A model generated the notes under the pieces. That model was not told the DNA's origin. It ran no database searches and saw only the letters and a program-made list of their open reading frames with translations. Position numbers and translations under genes: made by a program. This document shows positions 57,299-64,000 of a stretch of 64,000 nt of DNA, in pieces (positions within the stretch are counted from its first letter, which is position 1; each line of letters opens with the position of its first letter). This stretch comes from a virus: positions 1 to 64,000 of IMG/VR virus record IMGVR_UViG_3300032092_000009, one strand, 5' to 3'.

Positions 57299-58278
57299 GG
57301 TGGTTAGTTATTCTATTCTTTATTGTAAGCCCTCTAAGTGCACAATTTACTTATTCTGGATACTTGTATAATGCAAATGGATCTGGGGCCAACAACGTAG
57401 CTATAAAACTGTATAGAAGAACTAACTCAACTATTACAGGCTTTACTAATCAGCAGAACTACAACGGGCACTCTTATTACCGTTCTACAGGAACTGCATT
57501 TTGGACTACAGCCAAGACTAACTGCTCTAATATGGGAGGGCACTTAGTAACTATTACAACTTCAGGAGAGCAAAGTTTTCTATATAATCTCTGGCCTTCT
57601 GGATGGATAGGACTAACAGATGAAGTAACAGAAGGTACTTGGAGATGGGTTACAGGGGAAAGTTATTCTTATTCTAACTGGAACTCTGGAGAACCTAATA
57701 ATGCAGGTAACGAAGATTATGTTCAATTTGTATCTAATGGTAGGTGGAATGACTTACCTAATAACTACGCACTTCCTTATGTACTAGAGTTTGAGTATTT
57801 AGTAACTACTTCTTCTTGGACACTCTACAAGACTATATATACTAACTCTTCGGGTTACTATTCTATTTCTGAGACTTACGATCCTTCTAAGGAATACTAC
57901 ATTGAGATAGATGCTCCTACCAGAATTCAATCTTATACAACTTCAGACATTCAAGGAGTATCTAATATTATTCTCGGAAGGAGTGTAAGGAATGGTTTGT
58001 CTTTTCATATGTTTGATGTTAATGAAGACGGAGTAATTTCTATAGCAGATAAGTATTATGTAGCTGCGAGGAAAGCTGGTTTATTCTCTAGATGGAGAAC
58101 AGCTCCTGATGTAAGGATCTTTACTACTGCTCAATACAATTCAATTAAAGCAGCAACAACAAACGTAAGAGCAACCTATCCTGGAGTTACTACTCATACT
58201 ACAACTACCTTAACCTCAGGGGGAAGTTTAAACTTATATATAATAGCTCCTGGCTATGCTGGAGCAGTAACCTACTAA
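57295..58278 (+). CDS. Secreted C-type lectin protein with dockerin-like calcium loop
   Basis: A 327-residue protein with a signal peptide (RWLVILFFIVSPLSAQ). The C-type lectin-like domain spans about 52-168: WIGL near 101, then GEPNNAGNEDYVQF with the EPN calcium and mannose-type sugar motif, then GRWNDLP with WND, and a closing VLEFE strand. A C-terminal domain holds one EF-hand-like loop, DVNEDGVISIAD, near 241. It is coupled by ATGA to the serine-rich gene. It could bind surface glycans, perhaps of the host or a neighbour cell. Confidence 0.75.
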   Translation: MRWLVILFFIVSPLSAQFTYSGYLYNANGSGANNVAIKLYRRTNSTITGFTNQQNYNGHSYYRSTGTAFWTTAKTNCSNMGGHLVTITTSGEQSFLYNLWPSGWIGLTDEVTEGTWRWVTGESYSYSNWNSGEPNNAGNEDYVQFVSNGRWNDLPNNYALPYVLEFEYLVTTSSWTLYKTIYTNSSGYYSISETYDPSKEYYIEIDAPTRIQSYTTSDIQGVSNIILGRSVRNGLSFHMFDVNEDGVISIADKYYVAARKAGLFSRWRTAPDVRIFTTAQYNSIKAATTNVRATYPGVTTHTTTTLTSGGSLNLYIIAPGYAGAVTY

Positions 58279-58280
58279 CT

Positions 58281-58727
58281 ATGAAAAAACTATTTATACT
58301 TTGCTTTCTAGTCACTATGATGACTTCTCTGAGTGCTCAATGCTATAAAGTTGACACTGTAACATCAATTGCTTCTGTAACAGAAATAGGAGGAAGACCT
58401 ATAATCTTTGGAGCACAAACAACTTTAGAAGAGATTGCAGCCTCAAAGTACCAACTATGTAATGAGGGCAGTCCTATTTCAGGAACAATCAAATCCATTG
58501 CTATGCCTGAAGAACTCTTAAATATCGTAGGGTTACAGTTTCTTAAGAGAGACTATATTGTAATCACTGAGATAAATCTAAATGGAGTAACTGTTCTTGG
58601 AGAGGCTAAAAAGACTGTCTATGTTAATGCTATGTTTGTTTCTGTAGAAGGTATTCCTCATAACAGAAAAGCTTATTCTAAGGCATTGGAGAAGTCTTTC
58701 AAGAATGGATTTGAGAATTTGAAATAG
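58281..58727 (+). CDS. Small secreted protein of unknown function
   Basis: A 148-residue protein with a signal peptide (KKLFILCFLVTMMTSLSAQ) and a beta-rich mature domain with two cysteines (CYKV and QLCNEG). It ends the secretion module. The function is unknown. Confidence 0.65.
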   Translation: MKKLFILCFLVTMMTSLSAQCYKVDTVTSIASVTEIGGRPIIFGAQTTLEEIAASKYQLCNEGSPISGTIKSIAMPEELLNIVGLQFLKRDYIVITEINLNGVTVLGEAKKTVYVNAMFVSVEGIPHNRKAYSKALEKSFKNGFENLK

Positions 58728-58790
58728 TTTTTGTTCCTTCTCATTCTGAGAAGTAGTCTATTTTGACTTTCTATTCTAACTTATATTGCA

Positions 58791-58879
58791 GCAGTTTTTA
58801 ACCAAATAGCTCTCGGAGCTAAGTCTCTGTTCTGTCCACTTATTGCCTACGGTCTATTACTTGTAGGTCAGAGCACTGC
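58791..58879 (+). ncRNA. Folded RNA candidate 1 upstream of the packaging genes
   Basis: GCAGT/ACTGC closes an 89-base unit with an internal AGCTC-TCG-GAGCT hairpin and a CCTAC/GTAGG hairpin. No ORF is present. The strand is inferred from the weak promoter. Confidence 0.4.
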
Positions 58880-58896
58880 AAACTTCATTAGAACAT

Positions 58897-59016
58897 TTTG
58901 ACACTATCGGAGAAACCTCTTTTCACCTCTGAGGGCTACTCATACTATCCAACTTCTAGCAGATTACTTTTTAATCCTCGTCTGCGAACATTAAGAAATG
59001 GTGTCGGGGGGTCAAA
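58897..59016 (+). ncRNA. Folded RNA candidate 2 upstream of the packaging genes
   Basis: TTTGAC/GTCAAA closes a 120-base unit. GACAC/GTGTC pairing overlaps the inner end, and a GCAGA/TCTGC hairpin lies inside. The strand is uncertain. Confidence 0.4.
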
Positions 59017-59081
59017 GATAAAGCGACTTACGTGTAAGTAGATGTCCGTGTGGAAAATTTGTGAAATAAAAGATAGCTAGA

Positions 59082-59354
59082 TTAGAGTCCAGCTACATTC
59101 TGAGCATGCATATAGTCTGTCTGCTGCATAGGTTGATCATCTCCTAGAATAGATTCTAGAGCATAGTCAATATAATCGAAGAGCATTTCTTCTGTGTACT
59201 TCTTTCTATAGGTAAAATCTTTGAATCCTTGATAAAGGGCATCCTTGAATCCACCTATGTCTCCTGCTATCTTGACCTCTTCATCCTGTAAGGCTAGAAG
59301 GAAGAACTCGAATACTTCTTCTGAGGTCGGCTTTTTAACTTTTTCCATCGACAT
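59082..59354 (-). CDS. Small acidic protein, 90 residues, encoded opposite to the late genes
   Basis: The ATG at 59354 (MSMEKVKKPTSEE...) is chosen over a TTG at 59375, because TATATTTG (59380-59373) would place the transcript start between them. The protein is acidic and helical with aromatic clusters. It is the only leftward gene among the rightward ones and may be a regulator. No motif is recognised. Confidence 0.6.
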   Translation of the reverse strand: MSMEKVKKPTSEEVFEFFLLALQDEEVKIAGDIGGFKDALYQGFKDFTYRKKYTEEMLFDYIDYALESILGDDQPMQQTDYMHAQNVAGL

Positions 59355-59372
59355 AGCAGTAATTGTTTGATA

Positions 59373-59380
59373 CAAATATA
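59373..59380 (-). promoter_or_regulatory. TATATTTG -7 element for the 90-residue gene
   Basis: A TAnnTTTG match leftward, about 20 bases before the ATG. No TTGAC is seen at the 22-base spacing. Confidence 0.5.
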
Positions 59381-59511
59381 GGTTTAAATAAAGTTTTGTC
59401 TATAGTGTTTATCTAATTCCCTGAGACATCTAAAATAATTATCTAGGTTACAAATTGAGTTAACACGTGTAACATTTGATATTAATTACTGGTTTAGACT
59501 TAACATTTAAC

Positions 59512-59541
59512 TTGACTTTTTTTGTTACAATCGTATATTTG
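59512..59541 (+). promoter_or_regulatory. Promoter TTGACT-N16-TATATTTG for the packaging unit
   Basis: TTGACT at 59512 and TATATTTG at 59534 are spaced 22 bases, placed 25 bases before the ATG at 59566. Confidence 0.8.
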
Positions 59542-59565
59542 TTTAGCAAAAAACAAACCAAACCA

Positions 59566-59922
59566 ATGAAAGTAGCACGTAGATATGAAGAAGGAGTTAA
59601 GTTACATCAAGCATATATTGATGTATTGCTCAGACTTGCAGGGTATAGATTATCAGATTTATACACTAGTATATTAGCCCATAGTTCCTACTACGGCACT
59701 TTAGACAAAGAAGTAAAAGAAAGAATCGCTGGTGAGTTTAACACATCAATTCAGGTAATCTCTAATGGAATTACTAGATTAAGAAAGATGGGCATCTTAG
59801 AAAAAAACATAGTCAACCCAAGACTGTGTCCTACTAGCAAGCAAGGTGTTACACTCACATTGGTTCTTTCAACAGGCAATGGAGTAACTGAGAATAAGGC
59901 AGAGAGCGCAATAGCAGTATGA
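59566..59922 (+). CDS. Winged-helix-type DNA-binding protein
   Basis: The ATG at 59566 (MKVARRYEEGVKLHQ) lies downstream of the promoter; the 30 codons before it overlap the promoter and are not coding. The 118-residue product has a helical start and an HTH-like segment (AGEFNTSIQVISNGITRLRKMGILEK, about 60-85) followed by a wing-like strand. It probably regulates late genes or acts as a DNA-binding packaging factor. It overlaps the next gene by four bases. Confidence 0.6.
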   Translation: MKVARRYEEGVKLHQAYIDVLLRLAGYRLSDLYTSILAHSSYYGTLDKEVKERIAGEFNTSIQVISNGITRLRKMGILEKNIVNPRLCPTSKQGVTLTLVLSTGNGVTENKAESAIAV

Positions 59923-60461
59923 GGAAAGTAAAAGATAGGTATGAAGGTATTGAAATAAAAACTTATGCAGCTTACTCAGAAGTTGCTAAGGAAACTGGAA
60001 TGACTATCGACCAAGTAAGCACTATCTACGAATGGTACTTAAAGAAGACCATAGAAGAGATAAGAGATCTTCCTACTGTGAAAGTAAGAATGTCTGGCTT
60101 AGGAGTACTTGTATTTAATCCTAACAAAGCAATCAAGATCATTGCTACTAAGATTAAGTCTGAGTACTTGATTACCCAGGAATCCAGAGAAGACTGTACA
60201 GCACTTAGAGGATATAACAATTATTATATGCTTAAAGACTGGCTTAGGATTTTCGAAGAAAGGTACGAAAGAGGAAAGAGCAAGAAACTATACACAGACG
60301 TAGTAGTAGATTACATGGACAGAGAATTACTAAGACAAAAACAAAACCACAAAAATTTATATGAATCCTTACAAAGAGTACATGGCCCTGAGCCTGAAGG
60401 GTCTGAAGAATTTGAACAAAGTCTTGGAGGGAGTAGCAACGAAGACAGCGAATCAATTTAA
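59919..60461 (+). CDS. HU/IHF-like DNA-bending protein
   Basis: A 180-residue protein. Residues of about 17-72 (YSEVAKETGMTIDQVSTIYEWYLKKTIEEI...VKVRMSGLGVLVFNPNKA) match the HU/IHF helical start and the GLG turn before the DNA arms. The family is part of the conserved packaging region of crAss-like phages. The C-terminal 30 residues are acidic and low-complexity and overlap the next gene by about 100 bases. DNA bending for packaging or gene control is the probable role. Confidence 0.65.
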   Translation: MRKVKDRYEGIEIKTYAAYSEVAKETGMTIDQVSTIYEWYLKKTIEEIRDLPTVKVRMSGLGVLVFNPNKAIKIIATKIKSEYLITQESREDCTALRGYNNYYMLKDWLRIFEERYERGKSKKLYTDVVVDYMDRELLRQKQNHKNLYESLQRVHGPEPEGSEEFEQSLGGSSNEDSESI

Positions 60462-60744
60462 ACTATTGAGTAATGAAAAACAGAACGTTATCGCAGAGAG
60501 AATGGATATTTGTATCAAGTGTCCCTACAATTCAACAAACGCAGTCACTTCCCCTGAGTACTTACAACTTACGGGCGAACACTACAGCACCACAAGGACA
60601 GAACTACACTGTTCGTTTTGTGGTTGCATCTGCACCTACAAAACAGCATCCCTATCTTCGGATTGTGGAATAGAAACTTGGAATAACTCCAACCCTAACA
60701 ACCCAGAAAAACACTTAGAACTATTATGGAAAAGAACAGAGTAA
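60361..60744 (+). CDS. Zinc-ribbon protein upstream of the terminase
   Basis: A 127-residue protein. A helical start (MALSLKGLKNLNKVLEGVATKTANQF; the Met at 60382 is an alternative start) is followed by CIKCPYN and CSFCGCICTYKTASLSSDCGI, a zinc-ribbon-like cysteine set. A similar small cysteine protein occurs near terL in crAss-like phages as I recall them. It may bind DNA or a terminase partner. Confidence 0.6.
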   Translation: MNPYKEYMALSLKGLKNLNKVLEGVATKTANQFKLLSNEKQNVIAERMDICIKCPYNSTNAVTSPEYLQLTGEHYSTTRTELHCSFCGCICTYKTASLSSDCGIETWNNSNPNNPEKHLELLWKRTE

Positions 60745-60857
60745 AAAAGACCACAATCAAGAATGGTTGTGACAAAAAGCCAGGAAGCAAGTGTGGAGTA
60801 CAAATTTACTTCTTGCCTGCTGACAAACCTCTAACACAGGTTTCTTCTAAAAAATAA
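60726..60857 (+). CDS. Small basic protein, 43 residues
   Basis: A 43-codon frame (MEKNRVKKTTIKNGCDKKPG...) with two cysteines in a GC-x7-CG pattern. It overlaps the zinc-ribbon gene by 19 bases and leaves four bases before the next ATG, so it fills the gap exactly. Confidence 0.5.
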   Translation: MEKNRVKKTTIKNGCDKKPGSKCGVQIYFLPADKPLTQVSSKK

Positions 60858-60861
60858 GATT

Positions 60862-61068
60862 ATGGAAAACCACCAAGCCCCTAGTCCTCAACCTCACGTA
60901 GCCAATACTCTCCAAGATAACTTATTTGAAACATTTAAGATCTTCTGGAAAGCAGGTTACTCTTATGGAAAGACAGGAAGGGATGAAGATTTCTATGCAC
61001 GTGTCCTAGAAGACATTATGAATATGAATCAAATTGACTTCCTAAAAAAGTACAACAATGGCAACTAA
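60862..61068 (+). CDS. Unknown protein, 68 residues
   Basis: A 68-residue protein with a Pro-rich start (ENHQAPSPQPHV) and a helical remainder (FETFKIFWKAGYSYGKTGRDEDF). It overlaps the next gene by 11 bases. The role is unknown; packaging is inferred only from position. Confidence 0.6.
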   Translation: MENHQAPSPQPHVANTLQDNLFETFKIFWKAGYSYGKTGRDEDFYARVLEDIMNMNQIDFLKKYNNGN

Positions 61069-61375
61069 GAAATTATCATACATATCAGCAGAGTTAGAGT
61101 GGGCAGAACAACGCCTAACTGAGTGGAGGGCATACATTGATAACAATCCTATCAACGGACTCAAAGACAGGATTGAATGGAAGCCAACAGCTAAAGGAGG
61201 AACTATGCCTATGGTTATTGCTAGTCAAGAATCTCAAATCAAGTCTTTAAGAGATACTATGAAAGAGTATCTAGCTCTTTTAGAAGTAGTAGATAGATTG
61301 AGAGAGAAAGAAGAGCAAAAAGCAGAAGCTAGAGGTTCTCAAGAGATCAATGGTAAGATGAAACAGTTTAGTTAA
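61058..61375 (+). CDS. Coiled-coil protein just before terL; candidate small terminase
   Basis: A 105-residue helical protein with a coiled-coil end (SLRDTMKEYLALLEVVDRLREKEEQ). Small terminase subunits are often helical and sit directly upstream of terL, so this is the best candidate by position. No HTH signature is visible. Confidence 0.45.
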   Translation: MATKKLSYISAELEWAEQRLTEWRAYIDNNPINGLKDRIEWKPTAKGGTMPMVIASQESQIKSLRDTMKEYLALLEVVDRLREKEEQKAEARGSQEINGKMKQFS

Positions 61376-61380
61376 TAGTT

Positions 61381-63390
61381 ATGTATCCAAATCTAGAAAG
61401 TCCTGAATTCCTAATCAACGTACACAATCTCCCTGACGCAGACTCAGAGGAGTATACTGCGTTCTGGGAAAACGAGGACAAAAAGATTACAGAGGGTGTA
61501 ACTATTAACGGATTCTATTTTTCTCCTTTTATTTACTGGCACTTAAACTACTGGTCCATTTATGTGGACACTATGATAGGTAAGCGTCAAGTTCGTAAAT
61601 TAGATAAACCTCAGTTGTGGGACACCTACTTAGCTGTAGATGAAACTATCAACAAAGCTGAGAATCACGAAGACGGAAAGAAAGGAGTTGTTATGGTAGG
61701 ATCAAGACGTATCTCTAAATCAGTTCTTACTTCTTCCTATATGGCTCACAAGGCTGTAACACAGAAGGGATCTGACAACTTGATATCTGCGCTTAATCAA
61801 CCTGACTTAAAAGTAATCACAGACTATGTAGACTTAGGTCTTAGAAACCTTCCTGACTATTTTAGATTTCCTCGTATTGAGGATGACTGGAAGAAGCAGG
61901 TAACTTTAGGTTTTAAAGATAAAAAGACTAACGCTCGTAATGAGTGGTCTAAGTTTCATGTACGTAACTTCGATGAAGGTAACAATACGGAAGCAGCGGC
62001 AGGTCTTACTCTATCTTCGTTTCTTTTGGAAGAAGGAGGAAAAGGAAAGATCCTTAGTTGTTTAGCGGCAACTACTCCGTGTTTTGATAGTCCTTATGGA
62101 TGGCGTTGCTCTCCTTTTGTAATTGGAACTTCTGGAGACATGAGTAAAGCAGCTGACCTAGAAGAACTTTTCAATAACCCAGAAGCTTATAACTTTCTTC
62201 CTGTAGAATCTAACGAATCAGGAAAGTCTTACGGATTGTTTATTCCAGGAACTCGTTCTTTGAAAGTACCAAAAGAAGAAAAGCCTTTAGGACTTTACTT
62301 AGGTAAGGAAGGTCAGTCCGAGTTAGATCTAATTAAGATCTGGGTAGCAGACGAAGAAAAAGGTAAAGACCAGATTCTTAAGTCTAGAGAGCAGATTAAA
62401 AAGTCTAGTGGATTAGAGACTTACTTGAAAGAAGTAATGTATTACCCACTAACTCATGAAGAGTGTTTCCTAGAACTGTCTCAGAATATCTTTCCAGTAG
62501 ATTTGCTTCAGGAACAATTACAGAAACTAACAGCTCAAGAGATTGTAGCTGACAACGTAGAACTGTATACAGGATCTGAAGGAACTATTAGACACAAGTT
62601 TACAGATAAGAAAGCCGTTACAATGTTCCCAGTGAAGCCAACAGATGACATTGAGGGTTGCGTACAGATTTGGGAATATCCTCTCTCAGATGCTCCCTAT
62701 GGGCTTTATACAGCAGGAACGGATCCATACAAACAATCACAGGCTCACTACTCAACTTCTTTAGGGTCTACTTACATCTACAAAAGGGTACATAGTCTTA
62801 ACGGAGAAGGGTGGCAGAATATGGTTGTTGCTTGTTACACAGGTCGTCCTAAGAAGATTGAGACTTGGTACGAGACTACTAAGATGCTTCTTAAGTATTA
62901 CAATGCTAAGACTCTTTGTGAAAACATGGACTACGGTTTTATCCAACACTGTGTAGATAAGAACGAATCTCCCAGAGTACTTGAGAAGACACCTAGATTC
63001 TTAAATGATATTCATCCTAACTCTACAGTTAATCGTGACTATGGTATTCACATGACTAAAGATATTAAAAACTATTTGATGTCCCTCATCATTGAATACA
63101 TTACCGAAGTAGTAGAGATAGAGAGAGACGCAGATGGAAACATAGTAAAAGAACGCTTAGGAGTAACCAGAATATTAGACCCTGTACTGATTAAGGAATT
63201 AATTAAGTTTACACCTAAGTTAAACGTTGACCGAGTTATATCTTTTGGCTTGACATTAGCAATGGCTAAATCATTGAACACTCAGGTAATCATATCTGAT
63301 GCAAGTCAAGACACTAGAATGCAAGCATACTTTAGAGAGAAGAAAGGGAACTCTCTATTCCGTACTACCTCATCTCCCTTCCGTTATTAA
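61381..63390 (+). CDS. terL: Terminase large subunit
   Basis: A 669-residue packaging motor. The Walker A-like loop is VMVGSRRISKSVLTS near 105 and the Walker B-like strand SSFLLEEGG near 213. The nuclease domain begins at GLYTAGTDPYK near 440 (first metal Asp), with CENMDYGFIQHC later. It is adjacent to the portal gene in the standard order. The NTPase pumps DNA into the procapsid and the nuclease cuts the genome. The P-loop sequence GSRRISKS is atypical, but basic-rich P-loops occur in terminases. Confidence 0.9.
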   Translation: MYPNLESPEFLINVHNLPDADSEEYTAFWENEDKKITEGVTINGFYFSPFIYWHLNYWSIYVDTMIGKRQVRKLDKPQLWDTYLAVDETINKAENHEDGKKGVVMVGSRRISKSVLTSSYMAHKAVTQKGSDNLISALNQPDLKVITDYVDLGLRNLPDYFRFPRIEDDWKKQVTLGFKDKKTNARNEWSKFHVRNFDEGNNTEAAAGLTLSSFLLEEGGKGKILSCLAATTPCFDSPYGWRCSPFVIGTSGDMSKAADLEELFNNPEAYNFLPVESNESGKSYGLFIPGTRSLKVPKEEKPLGLYLGKEGQSELDLIKIWVADEEKGKDQILKSREQIKKSSGLETYLKEVMYYPLTHEECFLELSQNIFPVDLLQEQLQKLTAQEIVADNVELYTGSEGTIRHKFTDKKAVTMFPVKPTDDIEGCVQIWEYPLSDAPYGLYTAGTDPYKQSQAHYSTSLGSTYIYKRVHSLNGEGWQNMVVACYTGRPKKIETWYETTKMLLKYYNAKTLCENMDYGFIQHCVDKNESPRVLEKTPRFLNDIHPNSTVNRDYGIHMTKDIKNYLMSLIIEYITEVVEIERDADGNIVKERLGVTRILDPVLIKELIKFTPKLNVDRVISFGLTLAMAKSLNTQVIISDASQDTRMQAYFREKKGNSLFRTTSSPFRY

Positions 63391-63415
63391 CTAAAACTAA
63401 AATAAATATACTGAA

Positions 63416-64000
63416 ATGATTATTGAATCTCTCAAAGAGTACACTGATCCACTAAATCACGCCTATTTCTACCCAGAGCAATTTGTAAGCTTATCGGAGA
63501 AACAGAAAGAGCAGTGGATTAAGTCTACTATGGACTACTTTGCAAATATTGCATTTTCGCAGTATAAGCAAAATATCAACTTCAGAAAGAACTACCGTTT
63601 GCTTAACGGTGAATTCAACTTTGCTGACTACACAAACGTCCCTGAGTATCAGGAGATGATAAGCTATTTGAATGATGTTCCAGATCAGGAACCTGAAGTA
63701 CCCCAGCATTTGAAGCACTATCCAATAGTTAATCCTCCTATCAATCAGTTGAAGGGTGAGTTGATTAATCGTCCTCACAAATACAAGGTAAAAGCTGTGG
63801 ATGATGAAGCCATCAACGAGACTATTGACTTTAGAACTGAGTTGATTAAGGAACACTTCCTACAAAAACTGCAAGCACAGATGGAAGGTCAGGAGATAGA
63901 TCCAGAACAAGAGGCTCAGATGCAGCAAGAGATCCAGGATAAAATCTTGGATTACACTTCAGTTGCTGAAGAGTGGGGTAACAAAACTCTTAATGCACTC
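63416..64000 (+). CDS. Portal protein, N-terminal part (cut by window edge)
   Basis: The first 195 residues are present. After a helical start, FRKNYRLLNGEFNFADYTN and HYPIVNPPINQLKGELINRPHKYKVKAVDDEAINE match the pattern of crAss-like portal proteins as I know them. The stretch after it is a long acidic and Gln-rich helix. The portal is the dodecameric DNA entry channel at one capsid vertex. It lies 26 bases after terL. Confidence 0.75.
   Translation, partial: MIIESLKEYTDPLNHAYFYPEQFVSLSEKQKEQWIKSTMDYFANIAFSQYKQNINFRKNYRLLNGEFNFADYTNVPEYQEMISYLNDVPDQEPEVPQHLKHYPIVNPPINQLKGELINRPHKYKVKAVDDEAINETIDFRTELIKEHFLQKLQAQMEGQEIDPEQEAQMQQEIQDKILDYTSVAEEWGNKTLNAL

Larger units (their letters stand above)
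58728..59081. other. Intergenic region with two folded RNA candidates
   Basis: There is no ORF worth reporting in about 350 bases. A TTGACT at 58763 with TATATTG at 58782 is a weak promoter-like match (spacing 19). Two units with closing stems follow (58791-58879 and 58897-59016). A TGTGGAAAA at 59049 is one mismatch from a DnaA box. Confidence 0.5.

Noticed and set aside
59049-59057. TGTGGAAAA, one mismatch from a DnaA box
   Set aside because: A single imperfect 9-mer in 64 kb of AT-rich DNA is expected by chance; no second box lies near it.
1-64000. Stop-codon reassignment (TAG or TGA read as an amino acid), as in some crAss-like phages
   Set aside because: Full-length genes on both arms end at ordinary TAA, TAG and TGA codons with tight coupling to the next start, and no gene needs readthrough to reach family length.

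Overview
The window looks like about two thirds of a tailed-phage genome, most likely a crAss-like (Crassvirales-type) podovirus or a close relative infecting a Bacteroidetes host, probably a flavobacterium. The assignment is inferred from gene content: a family A DNA polymerase, uracil-DNA glycosylase, TOPRIM primase, DnaB-type helicase, Sak4-like ATPase, acid-tailed ssDNA-binding protein, DUF932 protein and thymidylate synthase on one arm, and an HU/IHF-like protein, zinc-ribbon protein, large terminase and portal in series on the other. Host signals are promoters of the TTGAC-N17-TAnnTTTG form, signal peptides ending in AQ, a type IX secretion sorting domain, several small KQQTAVEWL proteins, and no evident Shine-Dalgarno sequences. 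No database search was run.

Layout: positions 1 to about 30.3 kb are transcribed leftward. From right to left this arm holds small accessory genes (27-30 kb), an RNA-rich stretch (tRNA-Glu and several strongly folded, partly tRNA-like RNAs at 23.2-24.1, 26.75-27.03 and 27.7-27.8 kb), a helicase and a membrane-anchored glucosaminidase (19.6-21.2 kb), a dense run of very small genes (15-19.5 kb), and then the nucleotide and replication block (14.9 to 1 kb), which ends in a truncated DNA polymerase. From 30.46 kb to the right end transcription is rightward: secreted nuclease, tail-fibre block (32-50 kb, with proteins of about 2390, 1286 and 1564 residues), lysis-type genes (51-52 kb), an envelope and secretion module (52-58.7 kb), an RNA-like intergenic region, then the packaging genes, with the portal gene cut by the window edge. 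One small gene (59.1-59.35 kb) points left.

The left arm can copy DNA (polymerase, primase, helicase, SSB, a DnaA-like DNA-binding protein), supply and guard thymine nucleotides (thymidylate synthase, uracil-DNA glycosylase) and recombine it (Sak4-like, NinG-like). The right arm builds the host-binding fibres and packages DNA. The unusual part is the 52-58.7 kb module: a HExxH secreted protein, a cohesin-like protein with a type IX secretion C-terminal signal, small membrane proteins, a CsgG-like lipoprotein, a serine-rich protein with a barrel-like C-terminus and an apparent overprinted second gene, and a secreted C-type lectin with a dockerin-like calcium loop. Together with the folded RNA array at 23.2-24.1 kb, this is the best candidate here for an undescribed system.
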